From a virus: a DNA stretch of 24,444 bases. Under the pieces are notes generated by a model that did no database searches, had not been told where the DNA came from, and was given only the letters and a program-made list of their open reading frames with translations. Shown here in pieces: positions 8,199 through 16,707 of the stretch (positions within the stretch are counted from its first letter, which is position 1; each line of letters opens with the position of its first letter). The stretch lies in IMG/VR virus record IMGVR_UViG_3300009068_000184, positions 1-24,444 of that record; one strand, written 5' to 3'. A program made the translations under genes and the position numbers.

Positions 8199-11100
8199 TT
8201 AGAATCTGATAACTGTTCTTAAAGTAACTGTTTCATCGGATGAAGGTGTGAATCCAGGCTTGTTATCAATAAACATTAACTGACCAGAATATTTATCTAT
8301 AGTTGGATTACCCACTTGCGAGATAGTGAAAGTATATCCATCGGCATTCGAAAAAGTATCATTAATTACAGGCGTGTCATTGTCTAGTGATTGTAATAGC
8401 GCACTAGATGCTGTTGCAGAAACAACACGATATTTACTAACATAATTATAATATGGGTTTTCATTATATTCCCATTCAATACCATTAGTTCCACCACCAT
8501 CGTATGCTGTACCAGAAGTATGGATTGGTGCTGTGCTACCTGAAGTCCCACTATTTTTAGCTACATATATTTTATCACTCGCATTTTTAACTACATCTCC
8601 TGCCAAGTAAGCAGTAGCTGTTGCCCATATGCCACGATTATTATTTCTATAAGAACGAGTTCTGGTTACTGTAACATCAGTATCTTTTGGAAATTGAGTA
8701 GCGTTAATTCCAGCTTGCACGATAAAACATCCTGAACCAATAATTCCTTGGAATCTTTGATCAGAACCGTATATGTTTGGGTTTTTAATAATACCCAATT
8801 GACGATAATCGTTATTTACAGAAATACCCTGATTCAAGTCTGTTGACACGTTACTGTAAAACATTAATGATTGAGCAAATAACTCATTGGGTGCATTCTT
8901 ACCATGCCCACCAAATGGTGCCATGATTGCTCTAACATTGGCTCCATATCCATTACCTGATATAATAACATTAGCAAACGTGTAGTTTTGCCCTGGATTT
9001 GTAATATTAATTTTGCTAATTTTACCTGTTACTGAATCAATCGTAGCAGTAGCAGTGGCATCTGTACCATCACCCTGTATTTCCACATTTGCTACACCAT
9101 AAGCAAATCCACCAGAAATAATTTTTATTGCATTGATAGTTCCAGGTTTAGTTAAAATTTCATTGTTTGCTTGGAGTGATTGAATAGTTCCAATATTAAG
9201 GTCTGGTTTTAGTTCAGCGTTCTGACCATCACCAGAAACCGTAATAGTAGCTGTTGAATAACCAACCCCAGCATTTTCAATAATTACACCAGCAATTTGT
9301 CCATTTTCAAGAACAGGAAGTAATTTTGCTTCAGACTTTGATGTTAAGAAAGATAATTCTGCTGCAGCAGTTCCTGCACGTGCTGCGTCAGTAATAGTAA
9401 TAGATGGGACACTTTTGTAACCTGAACCATATCTACGAACAACTTCACCTGTGGCTCGAATACCAGCATATGTAAAGGTAGCTGTACCATTAGTGGCAGA
9501 ACCAGAACTATGAGATGGACCAGTTGAAGAATGTGTAGTTCCAGCAGCAGTTACAGTATACAATTTTCCAGAATAGAAATATTGTTGTCCGATTAAAACT
9601 GCAGTAGAAGAAGTCCACTGAGTTCCAAATGTTACTGTTGGGTCGCTAGTATAATTATCACCTTGATTCGATACTGTACAATATAATACTGAACCACCAT
9701 TTAATTTAGCAATTGCAACAGCACCTGACCCACCACCACCAGAGAATGTGATTTGTGGAGCAGATGTATATCCAGAACCAGCATTTAATATATTAATTTG
9801 TAGTACACCACCAAGTAGTGTTATACTAGAAATGTATTTTGTGTATGCAGTGCCAGTACCAGAACCTGCGCCAGTTGCAGTAAAGGTGGCTCCAACTACT
9901 GGCTGTCCTGTTATGGTACCAGAAGAAACTGTTTGAGATTGATTAACAGTGTAAGTACCGTTCCCTCCTGAACCTGTTCCAAGAGCAGTAATGTAAGTTC
10001 CAGCAGTAATACCAGTACCAGTTATGTAGGTTCCAACTGCCAAACCAGAACTGCTGGTTGATGTTACAGTTAAAGTGGTTCCAGAAATATAACCAATAAC
10101 AACTGCAGTAGAAGTTGCCCCGATAGCAACAAAATTAGTAGTTCCAAGAGCACTAATTGTATATTTTACACCAGTACTAAATGATCCAGCAGTGACACTA
10201 GTATTTGACGTATTTACTGTACCCTTAACTCTAGTTCCAACATAGTTTAAAGCAGCAGTATTATTTTGAACTGTACCACCTCTGTGTGTTGGCTCAGATG
10301 AGGACATAGTTCCTGGAGTAACAACCTCATAAAAATCGAATACACTGTTAAAGATCTTTTGTCCCAAATATACAGTTGATCCTGAAATAAATGAAGATGC
10401 ATTAGAAGCTGGATCTCCAAATGTTACAGTTGGATTCATGTAACCATTTCCGCCAGAAGACACATTTATACTAGTTAATAATGTTGGATCTTCTTCTCTA
10501 TATCCATCGCCAGAAACAGTTAGTGTTGCTGTGGTATATCCAGTTCCTTTATTATTAATAATAATGGTATCCATAGCACCATTAGAATAAAACTGATTAG
10601 TAAGAGCAGAAACCACTGGCATCTGACTTTCTGATAAGAATTTGTTTCTTAAATTAATAGGAACAGTATACATAAACTTCCAAACATAACCATCTGCAGT
10701 AGTGATTGGGGTAGTAGCTGTACCTAGTGGTTTTGCGGTGGATGATTTGTTGTTATTATTATCTAAACATTTATAGACGTTAAAATCTTCTGTAATAACA
10801 TAGAAATCACATTCTTCAAGTTTTTGAGATCCAGAAGGTGCAATATTTACAATCGCTTGTATTACTGCACCAGTGCCACCACCACCAGTAATCGTTACAG
10901 TTGGTGTAGAAATATATCCAGATCCTCTTGACGTATTTAATACACCAAGTCGTTCAATGTCAATAATTGATCCATCATAAACTACAGGATAATATTTTGC
11001 ACCAGTTCCGCCACCACCTGTTATAGTAATAGTTGGTATTGATGTATATCCAGATCCACCATTTATGATATTAAGACCAATTACTCCAGTTGAGTATTCA

Positions 11101-11384
11101 TCATCATACATATCATACACTACACCACTAGTCCAGTTAATACGAGGGATAACGAATGCTACGTTAGATGCTGTAATAATTTTCATAGTGATAATATCAT
11201 CACGAACTGCTCGTTCATAAGCATAACTATCTACTGGATATGGTGGGGTTGCTTCATCATCCCACTTCAATGTTTTACCAAGAAAATAGTAATAATTAGA
11301 ACTTCTAGTTACCACATCCTTGTAAACACCCTCTGCAAGACTTTTATGCAGGATTGTTTTAATTAGAGAAGATGATGTCGCCAT
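8199..11384 (-). CDS. gp8: Baseplate wedge protein gp8-like, enlarged by repeat insertions
   Basis: This is a 1061-residue protein; T4 gp8 has 334. The gp8 landmarks appear in order: [16 protein letters not shown] at 45-60, FVIPRINW at 77-84, [10 protein letters not shown] at 203-212, [12 protein letters not shown] at 231-242, [12 protein letters not shown] at 859-870, and LMFIDNKPG followed by an [11 protein letters not shown] end at 1036-1061. These match T4 gp8 phrases such as APPYPTDS, VIPRRDW, GDGYVWEYLFEIP and the closing DQTEEINILFTF. Between them lie long insertions at about 103-180 and 270-820, built of Gly-rich repeats and other modules, and one at 911-980. gp8 sits on the outside of the wedge and contacts gp7 and gp10 in T4; the insertions are likely exposed. 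The start has AAGG 9 bases upstream. The gp8 call is from blockwise similarity. Confidence 0.8.
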   Translation of the reverse strand: MATSSSLIKTILHKSLAEGVYKDVVTRSSNYYYFLGKTLKWDDEATPPYPVDSYAYERAVRDDIITMKIITASNVAFVIPRINWTSGVVYDMYDDEYSTGVIGLNIINGGSGYTSIPTITITGGGGTGAKYYPVVYDGSIIDIERLGVLNTSRGSGYISTPTVTITGGGGTGAVIQAIVNIAPSGSQKLEECDFYVITEDFNVYKCLDNNNNKSSTAKPLGTATTPITTADGYVWKFMYTVPINLRNKFLSESQMPVVSALTNQFYSNGAMDTIIINNKGTGYTTATLTVSGDGYREEDPTLLTSINVSSGGNGYMNPTVTFGDPASNASSFISGSTVYLGQKIFNSVFDFYEVVTPGTMSSSEPTHRGGTVQNNTAALNYVGTRVKGTVNTSNTSVTAGSFSTGVKYTISALGTTNFVAIGATSTAVVIGYISGTTLTVTSTSSSGLAVGTYITGTGITAGTYITALGTGSGGNGTYTVNQSQTVSSGTITGQPVVGATFTATGAGSGTGTAYTKYISSITLLGGVLQINILNAGSGYTSAPQITFSGGGGSGAVAIAKLNGGSVLYCTVSNQGDNYTSDPTVTFGTQWTSSTAVLIGQQYFYSGKLYTVTAAGTTHSSTGPSHSSGSATNGTATFTYAGIRATGEVVRRYGSGYKSVPSITITDAARAGTAAAELSFLTSKSEAKLLPVLENGQIAGVIIENAGVGYSTATITVSGDGQNAELKPDLNIGTIQSLQANNEILTKPGTINAIKIISGGFAYGVANVEIQGDGTDATATATIDSVTGKISKINITNPGQNYTFANVIISGNGYGANVRAIMAPFGGHGKNAPNELFAQSLMFYSNVSTDLNQGISVNNDYRQLGIIKNPNIYGSDQRFQGIIGSGCFIVQAGINATQFPKDTDVTVTRTRSYRNNNRGIWATATAYLAGDVVKNASDKIYVAKNSGTSGSTAPIHTSGTAYDGGGTNGIEWEYNENPYYNYVSKYRVVSATASSALLQSLDNDTPVINDTFSNADGYTFTISQVGNPTIDKYSGQLMFIDNKPGFTPSSDETVTLRTVIRF
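8445..8651 (-). repeat. Carbohydrate-binding-like module shared with the DUF4815 protein (gp8 copy)
   Basis: This encodes gp8 residues about 912-980: [45 protein letters not shown]. It is closely related to DUF4815 residues 315-388. Weaker relatives within gp8 lie at residues 338-390 and 596-648 (LGQ, then Y-V, then GT, S, P-H, G, N-TA, Y-G-R, G-V). Confidence 0.75.
8931..11069 (-). repeat. Array of about ten degenerate Gly-rich repeats in gp8
   Basis: Repeats of the form N[21 protein letters not shown] recur at residues about 106, 150, 276, 306, 531, 571, 650, 701, 754 and 793. The clearest are [40 protein letters not shown] and [19 protein letters not shown]; later ones decay to forms such as [17 protein letters not shown] and [19 protein letters not shown]. 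The region is beta-rich and low complexity, with other modules placed between the repeats. Confidence 0.8.
9843..10184 (-). repeat. GTTNF-type module in gp8, split by a second module
   Basis: Residues 401-427 ([20 protein letters not shown]) and 496-514 ([18 protein letters not shown]) read as two halves of one common phage module. Residues about 428-495 (DNA about 9900-10103) lie between them. They read as a separate unit with [40 protein letters not shown] and [12 protein letters not shown]. Confidence 0.6.
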
Positions 11385-11406
11385 TTAGCAGAACCTTAAA
11401 CTTAAA

Positions 11407-11862
11407 TTAACTTACTGTGACAACCCATGTTACAGCAATAGTATCGCCAGCACCTTTAGTAACAATTGGGAAAGTGGTACGGCAAAGCATAACACCACTA
11501 CTACCAGCATTAAAAATACCAGCTTCTCTAATATCTCCATCACCAGTACCAGCTGGGAATGTAGCAGTATATGTAATAGTATTTGTAGAAACTGTGTTAC
11601 CAGATAGTGATACACGACCAGTTTGAGCACCTAGTGTAGTATCGCTTGCGCCTGGAGAAGTAGAACTAGTGCCGATACCCATATGAGTCATAGCAGCAGG
11701 GCTGTTAGTAGTAGTTTTAATCATTGACTGTGCAATGAAGTTTTTTCCAGATATAACAACTAAATTAGGCACTTCAAAATCTTGAGTTGTTACACCTTGT
11801 GCATTAGTTTTAACGATGCGAACTTTACCTGTCGCTTTTAGGTTTTCTTGTTGTTCAATCAT
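11407..11862 (-). CDS. Conserved phage structural protein of unknown role
   Basis: This is a 151-residue protein. It begins with a polar helix (MIEQQENLKATGKVRIVKTN) followed by a beta-rich body with phrases seen in many phage proteins: NLVVISGKNFIAQSM at 28-42, MTHMGIGTSSTSPGASDTTL near 58-77, TYTATFPAGTGDGDIREAGI near 97-116, MLCRTTFPIVTKGAGDTIAV at about 124-143. I recognise this as a recurrent small tail or virion protein family, but I know no proven function. It has a strong AGGAGA ribosome site in the 18-base gap behind the 602-residue gene, and it is followed by gp8. The small size and repeated beta strands would fit a jelly-roll or decoration-like fold; that is inference. Confidence 0.75.
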   Translation of the reverse strand: MIEQQENLKATGKVRIVKTNAQGVTTQDFEVPNLVVISGKNFIAQSMIKTTTNSPAAMTHMGIGTSSTSPGASDTTLGAQTGRVSLSGNTVSTNTITYTATFPAGTGDGDIREAGIFNAGSSGVMLCRTTFPIVTKGAGDTIAVTWVVTVS

Positions 11863-11880
11863 AGGATTCTCCTGTTTTGG

Positions 11881-13689
11881 TTAATTAGTGAAAGACTGTT
11901 GTAGTCCTACGCTATATTCTTCTGAATAATAATCTTGTTCTTGGTATGAATTCATCCATACTTTACCTGCGTTGCTCCAAGTTCCTACATCAGTGTCTTC
12001 TAGATATTTAGACACCTCTTGGGCGAAAGATTCTGAAATTACTGGTTCATCTGCCAATACTTTATCAGTATCAATTTTAGTAATGAAATCTGTCCAAGTT
12101 CCTACATTAGTATCTGCTAGTGCTTTACCAATTGTAAATGTTGGTGCAGTATCAGTCATATCACTGTATGTGTCTAATAATGCTTTACCGAATAACTTCT
12201 CTACGGTATCTGTTGGTGTATCTATCGAATCTCCCAGTGCCTTACTAACAAACACTGTAATAAAACTATCTTCTGGTGTGGATAATGAATCTGATAGGAC
12301 TTTTGTAAAAGATATAGATAATCCACCAGTATCTAATGCAGTAAAGTTTTCTTCAAGCCCAATACCAAGAGAGTTAACTAGAGATTGTAGTGCGATACTT
12401 AAATCTACATTATTGGTAATATTATACTCACCAAATAGTGCCATACCAGATGGGTGAATCATAGTCTTCACTGCTGATTTGTATGATGCTAGTCTTTCAT
12501 CAATTTTCACAACATAAGAAAACGCTTGATAATATTTACTGTCTTGAATAAAAATAGAGTCATCTAAGAAACCTGCATTTGAAGTAAAATAACCTGGATA
12601 CTTTACAAGAGCACCAAGATCTACTTCAATAATAGATGGTTCATCAAATTGAGTTTGAGCATTTCTATAACTTAATGAAAACTCACGGAGAATAGAACCA
12701 GCATATGTACCATCAACATAGCCATAGCTAATATAATCTCCTTGGTTAACATAACCCTGTTCATCAAATCCTAAAGTTCTATCACCAATAGTTAAATCAT
12801 TTCCAGCTCTAGTAACTGATGCGCTAGCAACTGCCAGTTGAGTAGCATTTACAGTGTTTGATGCTAATAAATTTACAGCAAACCCAGCAGTATATCCAAT
12901 ACCAAATTTAATAAACTGCGCATATTTAATACCATTATTAGCATCAATCCCAGTAACTTTTAATAATGCACCAGTTCCTGTCCCAGACCTAACTTCAAAT
13001 ACCTGTCCGACACGAAAGTTTTTTCCAGGTTGTATAATCTTAGGTGTTTGTGTTGCTGGAAGGATAGTAGCTTGAAATATATCTTTATATTTAATTCTAT
13101 CAGTAGGTTTTAATACACCAAAAAATCTTTTATCTAAAAAGAACTCATAGATATTTCCACCAAGAGCAACGATTCTATCTACTTCACCAATTAAATCTTC
13201 TTTTCTGTCAACTAGTACTCTAATCAATCTAGATGATGTTTGAATGTCTACTAGTTTACCAACAATATCTTCTGGATCACCATAATCAACTTTTGCAAAA
13301 ACAGAAATTTCTTGATTCCATTTGCCATCAGAGGCACGAAGCATCTCATTACCAGGATATGTTAATTCTACTTTTTTACCAAACAACAATCTAAACAAAA
13401 GTTTATATGATGCTTCAGAACCTTTTGAAAGATACTGATCTTTAATGTGCGATAGTATAAATCTCTCGTCACCTTCTGTATTTGGTAAATTATGTGCTAA
13501 TTCTTTTTTAAACTCTACAACAAACTTATCAAGAGTTTGATCAATATCTCTGGCAGTAGAAAGATCTACACCTTGTTGTTGCAAGTATTGGTAGTATGCT
13601 TCAACGAAAGCAACAAATGTAGGATAATCTTCCCTGATAAATTCAGGGATCTGTCTAGATACAACAGATGATAATTGAGTTCTTGACAT
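11881..13689 (-). CDS. Conserved T4-like phage structural protein in the gp7 position
   Basis: This is a 602-residue protein. The N-terminus (VVSRQIPEFIREDYPTFVAF, VEAYYQYLQQQ) and residues 85-112 (DQYLSKG then SYKLLFRLLFGKKVELTYPG) are helical and match a family seen in many marine T4-like phages. A second conserved block at 371-422 includes DDSIFIQDSKYYQAFSYVVK and MIHPSGMALFGEYN. The C-terminal third carries six degenerate repeats with K-x-L-x-D (463-573). Gene order here is gp6, this gene, a small gene, gp8; in T4 it is 6, 7, 8. No sequence match to gp7 (1032 residues in T4) is visible to me, so the gp7 role is inference from position. The start overlaps the gp6 stop (TAATG). Confidence 0.8.
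   Translation of the reverse strand: MSRTQLSSVVSRQIPEFIREDYPTFVAFVEAYYQYLQQQGVDLSTARDIDQTLDKFVVEFKKELAHNLPNTEGDERFILSHIKDQYLSKGSEASYKLLFRLLFGKKVELTYPGNEMLRASDGKWNQEISVFAKVDYGDPEDIVGKLVDIQTSSRLIRVLVDRKEDLIGEVDRIVALGGNIYEFFLDKRFFGVLKPTDRIKYKDIFQATILPATQTPKIIQPGKNFRVGQVFEVRSGTGTGALLKVTGIDANNGIKYAQFIKFGIGYTAGFAVNLLASNTVNATQLAVASASVTRAGNDLTIGDRTLGFDEQGYVNQGDYISYGYVDGTYAGSILREFSLSYRNAQTQFDEPSIIEVDLGALVKYPGYFTSNAGFLDDSIFIQDSKYYQAFSYVVKIDERLASYKSAVKTMIHPSGMALFGEYNITNNVDLSIALQSLVNSLGIGLEENFTALDTGGLSISFTKVLSDSLSTPEDSFITVFVSKALGDSIDTPTDTVEKLFGKALLDTYSDMTDTAPTFTIGKALADTNVGTWTDFITKIDTDKVLADEPVISESFAQEVSKYLEDTDVGTWSNAGKVWMNSYQEQDYYSEEYSVGLQQSFTN
11971..12303 (-). repeat. Six K-x-L-x-D repeats at the end of the 602-residue protein
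   Basis: Residues 463-573 contain KVLSDSLSTPEDSF, KALGDSIDTPTDTV, KALLDTYSDMTDTA, KALADTNVGTWTDF, KVLADEPVISESF and KYLEDTDVGTWSNA, spaced about 17 to 25 residues apart. The fourth and sixth also match closely at DNA level (GTTCCTACATTAGTATCTGC and GTTCCTACATCAGTGTCTTC on the plus strand). The acidic, regular spacing suggests an extended surface or binding region. Confidence 0.8.
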
Positions 13690-15533
13690 TATGATCTAAT
13701 AGAGTTAAACTGGTAGTTATATCCAGCACCGAGATCGCCATTCACAGTATTATCAGCAATAGCTTGAACATTTAATATAGTTGGATCAATTTGAACGATT
13801 TGATTTAATGCTGACACAATATCATAAGATTCTGGTTTAACTTGCCATTCAAAAATAGGACCATCTAAAGATGTAATATTTAAACCATTAACATTAATTA
13901 AACCTTTTTCATAATTAATAATTCCGATTGATCTATTCACAAAAACTTTATCTAAGTTAGAATTTAAATAGTATAAACGAATGTTACCAACAGCATCATC
14001 ATCAAGGTAATGAACTTTAGTACTATCTGGAACATAGAATCCAGTCGATGCAAATACCTCACCTTGTTTACCGCCATCTTGAGAGATTGGGTTAATTAAA
14101 TTTAGTACATATTGAGCATTAATGCCATATTGTGGACTATGTGGGTGACGAACCATTAGACGAGTAATGTTATTTGTAATGGAAGGATCAGCCTGATCAA
14201 TAATACCTGTTAATTTTGTGTAACGAAGAACACCATCAAATTTTTGGAGTTCTTTAGCATCATAATCAAGAATTGCAGTTTTAACAATACTCTCGATTTG
14301 AGATGCTGTTTTACTTGTTTCTTTAGGATTGTAGTGAACGAATGATGTAACTTTAATATTGAAATATTCTGGATCAACAATCTCTGGAGTGATAGAAACC
14401 ACACTTCTTGGATTTAAAATCTCAGTTGAGATTAATTCCTTTTGTTGGTTGGTTAATTTGCTGGCATCCTTTGGCTTAACACAGATAAATGTTTTACCAT
14501 AAACTGGAGGATTATTATCCTCACCACCCCAAACAGAAACTGTCTGCGCAGCAGGAAATTTACTATAGATTAGTGCCTTGTAGTCATCTGGAGTAACTGC
14601 ACGATTTTGAGCTGCGAATAATCTTGGTGCATTGAATTTAATAGAACTAATGTCTTCAGATGGTGCACCATTTACTGCAGCGCCAGTAGTAGTGACAGAA
14701 AGATTACTACCCAATACTGATATACCATTATATGTGAAAATATTTGCACCATTTGGTGCTTCTAAACTAGAAACAAAATAATTAAGTGTTACTACATTAC
14801 CAGTGGTTACAGGAACACCAAGAACTCCGTCGCCAAAAGTGATTTCATAAAGACCATCATCAATTTCTTTTAAAAAATATACTTGTGTGGTTTCAGTCAC
14901 TGATGTTAAATCATCTGCTTTTGTAAATGTTTCATACATATCTGAAGTTGCAGATTCTTGGACTTGGACAGATAGCGTGGAAGCGTCGATATTAGCATTT
15001 GGAATAATGTAGCGAACACCGCTGGATGCAGTATACTTGTATGAAAGTGGAGTACCCTCAACAAGTTTTAAATTAGGAAATGTATAAGAACCTGCAGTGC
15101 TTCTTGCAACTGTAACGTCTTCTAAATTATAGAAAACATAGGAAACACCATCAACAGAAGTTAAAAAAGGTTGTTGTGCTGGTAATGTCGCAACATCTGG
15201 ACTAGAAGTTGGAGCAGTAATGCTTACATTTACAGTGGCTTGCGCACATACGGCAGATCGTGGAGTATATCCAAGCATCTTAGATAGAGAAACTACTGAG
15301 GCTCGTTTGCTGGCTGAGTCAAGGAACATCTCATTGACAGCGAGGTTAGTATAAACACCATTATAATGGGTGTTATATGCAAGTAAATCTATAAGAACAG
15401 AAAGAGCAGATCCTTCAAAGTCATAATCTGAAAATTCAGATTGCCCCTGTAGGAATGTTTTAAGATTGTTTTTAATAGTATCAAAGTCTAACTCTGATAC
15501 GTTCATTCTTTTACTGTTGGTTGTGATTGCCAT
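13689..15533 (-). CDS. gp6: Baseplate wedge protein gp6
   Basis: This is a 614-residue protein; T4 gp6 has 660. The N-terminus includes LDFDTIKNNLKTFLQGQSEF, DYDFEGSALSVLIDLLAYNT and FLDSASKRASVVSLSKMLGY, which is the hallmark N-terminal block of gp6 and baseplate J-like proteins. A J-like region includes PEDISSIKFNAPRLFAAQNR and AVTPDDYKALIYSKFP, then KTFICVKPKD and PRSVVSITPEIVDPEYFNIK. In T4 two gp6 copies and one gp7 form the core of each wedge, and gp6 joins the six wedges into the inner ring that changes shape when the sheath contracts. Here it follows gp25 with stop and start back to back (TAAATG), and its own stop overlaps the next gene, so wedge proteins are co-translated. The call rests on several conserved blocks and on the neighbours. 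Confidence 0.93.
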   Translation of the reverse strand: MAITTNSKRMNVSELDFDTIKNNLKTFLQGQSEFSDYDFEGSALSVLIDLLAYNTHYNGVYTNLAVNEMFLDSASKRASVVSLSKMLGYTPRSAVCAQATVNVSITAPTSSPDVATLPAQQPFLTSVDGVSYVFYNLEDVTVARSTAGSYTFPNLKLVEGTPLSYKYTASSGVRYIIPNANIDASTLSVQVQESATSDMYETFTKADDLTSVTETTQVYFLKEIDDGLYEITFGDGVLGVPVTTGNVVTLNYFVSSLEAPNGANIFTYNGISVLGSNLSVTTTGAAVNGAPSEDISSIKFNAPRLFAAQNRAVTPDDYKALIYSKFPAAQTVSVWGGEDNNPPVYGKTFICVKPKDASKLTNQQKELISTEILNPRSVVSITPEIVDPEYFNIKVTSFVHYNPKETSKTASQIESIVKTAILDYDAKELQKFDGVLRYTKLTGIIDQADPSITNNITRLMVRHPHSPQYGINAQYVLNLINPISQDGGKQGEVFASTGFYVPDSTKVHYLDDDAVGNIRLYYLNSNLDKVFVNRSIGIINYEKGLINVNGLNITSLDGPIFEWQVKPESYDIVSALNQIVQIDPTILNVQAIADNTVNGDLGAGYNYQFNSIRS

Positions 15534-15926
15534 TTATCGTGTTCTCTCTAACGCTAAATCGAGAGTAATTGGTCTCTCGGTGTTGACTATTGTGAATTCT
15601 AAAGTTACATAAACTTCATTTGCATCGGAATAATCGTCCACTCTAACATCAATGATATTAACTCTAGGTTCAAAGTTATTAATAACATCGATGATCGCTC
15701 TTTTGAGCATAACATTAAACATTGGACCAGGATTATCAAATAACAACTGTCTAATCGGAGATCCAATTTCACTGTGGAATGGTCTCTCATAATTTCGGGT
15801 CAATAACAAATTCTTTACGGATTGCTTAATAGCATCCTCATCATGTCTGCGAGTTATATCCCCAGTCACTGGATGCGCAGTGAAGTTGAGGTCTAAATCA
15901 GAGAAAATTCTTGTATTTCTTGCCAT
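15534..15926 (-). CDS. gp25: Baseplate wedge protein gp25
   Basis: This is a 130-residue protein; T4 gp25 has 132. Family signatures are FSDLDLNFTAHPVTGDITRR at 8-27, RNYERPFHSEIGSPIRQLLF at 44-63, and the EPR motif at 86-88 within NNFEPRVNIIDVRV. gp25 is the small conserved wedge protein, related to type VI secretion TssE, that ties the gp6 ring to the first sheath layer. It lies between PAAR and gp6. No Shine-Dalgarno site is visible before the ATG at 15926; instead the late-promoter-like CCTAAATA ends 6 bases upstream. That could mean initiation without a normal ribosome site, or coupling to the PAAR gene, which ends 14 bases upstream. Confidence 0.95.
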   Translation of the reverse strand: MARNTRIFSDLDLNFTAHPVTGDITRRHDEDAIKQSVKNLLLTRNYERPFHSEIGSPIRQLLFDNPGPMFNVMLKRAIIDVINNFEPRVNIIDVRVDDYSDANEVYVTLEFTIVNTERPITLDLALERTR

Positions 15927-15932
15927 ATGGTT

Positions 15933-15940
15933 TATTTAGG
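15933..15940 (-). promoter_or_regulatory. CCTAAATA motif directly before gp25
   Basis: On the minus strand this reads CCTAAATA, directly after the PAAR stop codon and 6 bases before the gp25 ATG. It shares TAAATA with the T4 late consensus but differs at the first two bases. With T4 spacing the start of transcription would fall at 15927, one base before the start codon. Confidence 0.35.
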
Positions 15941-16243
15941 TTATTCTATAAAAGTGTTGGAAGAACCTTGCGCAATTGCATCTCCGTCTCCAATACTGTC
16001 TCCGATTCGAACTGCTAAGTTACCCTCAATATAAGTCTTTCCAGCAGAACTAGATGGTATTCTACTGCTCTGTGGATGAACAGTTGTACCACAACTATGA
16101 GTGGCAAACTGGCAATCTCCGCTCTTTGAACCAGCTAATTTACCGTTAAAATATGTCTTAGTCACACCTGTAGTCACCATTGGAGTTGGTGGAAAACATC
16201 CATGTCCTGTGCTGTTATCTCCGATTGTTGATACAGCAGGCAT
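15941..16243 (-). CDS. gp5.4: PAAR-repeat spike tip protein (gp5.4-like)
   Basis: This is a 100-residue protein; T4 gp5.4 has 97. It starts MPAVSTIGDNSTGHGCFPPT and holds PAAR-type features: GHGCFPP at 13-19, then THSCGTTVHP at 48-57, and a second half with IRIGD-like spacing (LAVRIGDSIGDGDAIAQGSS). H14, H49, C51 and H56 are candidate ligands for the metal ion that PAAR proteins bind in their conical tip. These proteins cap the beta-helix needle of gp5 or VgrG and form the sharp point that pierces the outer membrane. It sits one gene downstream of gp5, and its start overlaps the stop of the 154-residue gene (TAATG). The family call is firm; the exact metal ligands are inferred. Confidence 0.9.
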   Translation of the reverse strand: MPAVSTIGDNSTGHGCFPPTPMVTTGVTKTYFNGKLAGSKSGDCQFATHSCGTTVHPQSSRIPSSSAGKTYIEGNLAVRIGDSIGDGDAIAQGSSNTFIE

Positions 16244-16707
16244 TATCGTCCAATCCTAGTCTGAGCAATAGCAGTTAACAAAGCAGTTTTACCCGCATCC
16301 CAGTTAAATGTAGAAACAACGGTATAAGTCTGTTGAACATCTGGACCAATAAAATTTTTATCCTTAGCTGTTACAGTATAACTATAAGTTACAGTTTGAA
16401 TAGTCGGTGCAGTAAAAGAACAAATTTCATATGAATTTGTTATATCATTAAAATTATTAACAGTATTATATGTTTTATCTTTAGTCAAATATGTAATACT
16501 ACTATTGCCATGATATGTTGCATCATATTGACCAGAAATATTATTGGTACCAACAGTCATCATAGGGTTTGGTTTATCTGTAACTATTCCTGTGACTTCA
16601 TAGTTTGTTGATGCTGCACCAGTATAAGAAAATGTTTGTGAGTAGCTGGTATAAACAGGCAACTGATCCACTGTCGTCAAAGCAGTATTGGAAGGAGTCC
16701 AAGGCAT
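16243..16707 (-). CDS. Protein of unknown function between gp5 and PAAR
   Basis: I do not recognise this 154-residue protein. It is rich in Thr, Ser, Tyr and Asn, with alternating hydrophobic patterns that predict mostly beta strands (QTFSYTGAASTNYEVTGIVT, IQTVTYSYTVTAKD, QQTYTVVSTFNW) and a short C-terminal helix (AGKTALLTAIAQTRIGR). This resembles a small beta-sandwich. There is no signal peptide, membrane segment or catalytic motif. It is coupled at both ends (TAATG) to gp5 and PAAR, the two halves of the cell-puncturing spike, so a role in the spike or in loading its tip is plausible. This is inference from position only. Confidence 0.8.
   Translation of the reverse strand: MPWTPSNTALTTVDQLPVYTSYSQTFSYTGAASTNYEVTGIVTDKPNPMMTVGTNNISGQYDATYHGNSSITYLTKDKTYNTVNNFNDITNSYEICSFTAPTIQTVTYSYTVTAKDKNFIGPDVQQTYTVVSTFNWDAGKTALLTAIAQTRIGR

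Noticed and set aside
8290-8297. GATAAATA on the minus strand within gp8 as a promoter
   Set aside because: It encodes D-K-Y in the conserved gp8 end and lies about 100 bases upstream of a better placed CATAAATA in the true gap.
6998-8651. Near-identical modules considered as a diversity-generating retroelement
   Set aside because: No reverse transcriptase is present in the window, and the differences are not concentrated at adenines of one copy. Simple duplication or recombination explains it.
8931-11069. Regular repeats considered as a CRISPR array
   Set aside because: The repeats are degenerate, in frame and coding, with no constant repeat or uniform spacer length and no cas genes nearby.
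11972-12457. Plus-strand open frame of 161 codons opposite the repeat region
   Set aside because: It lies wholly inside the 602-residue gene, has no ribosome site or known motif, and its apparent repeats mirror the K-x-L-x-D repeats.
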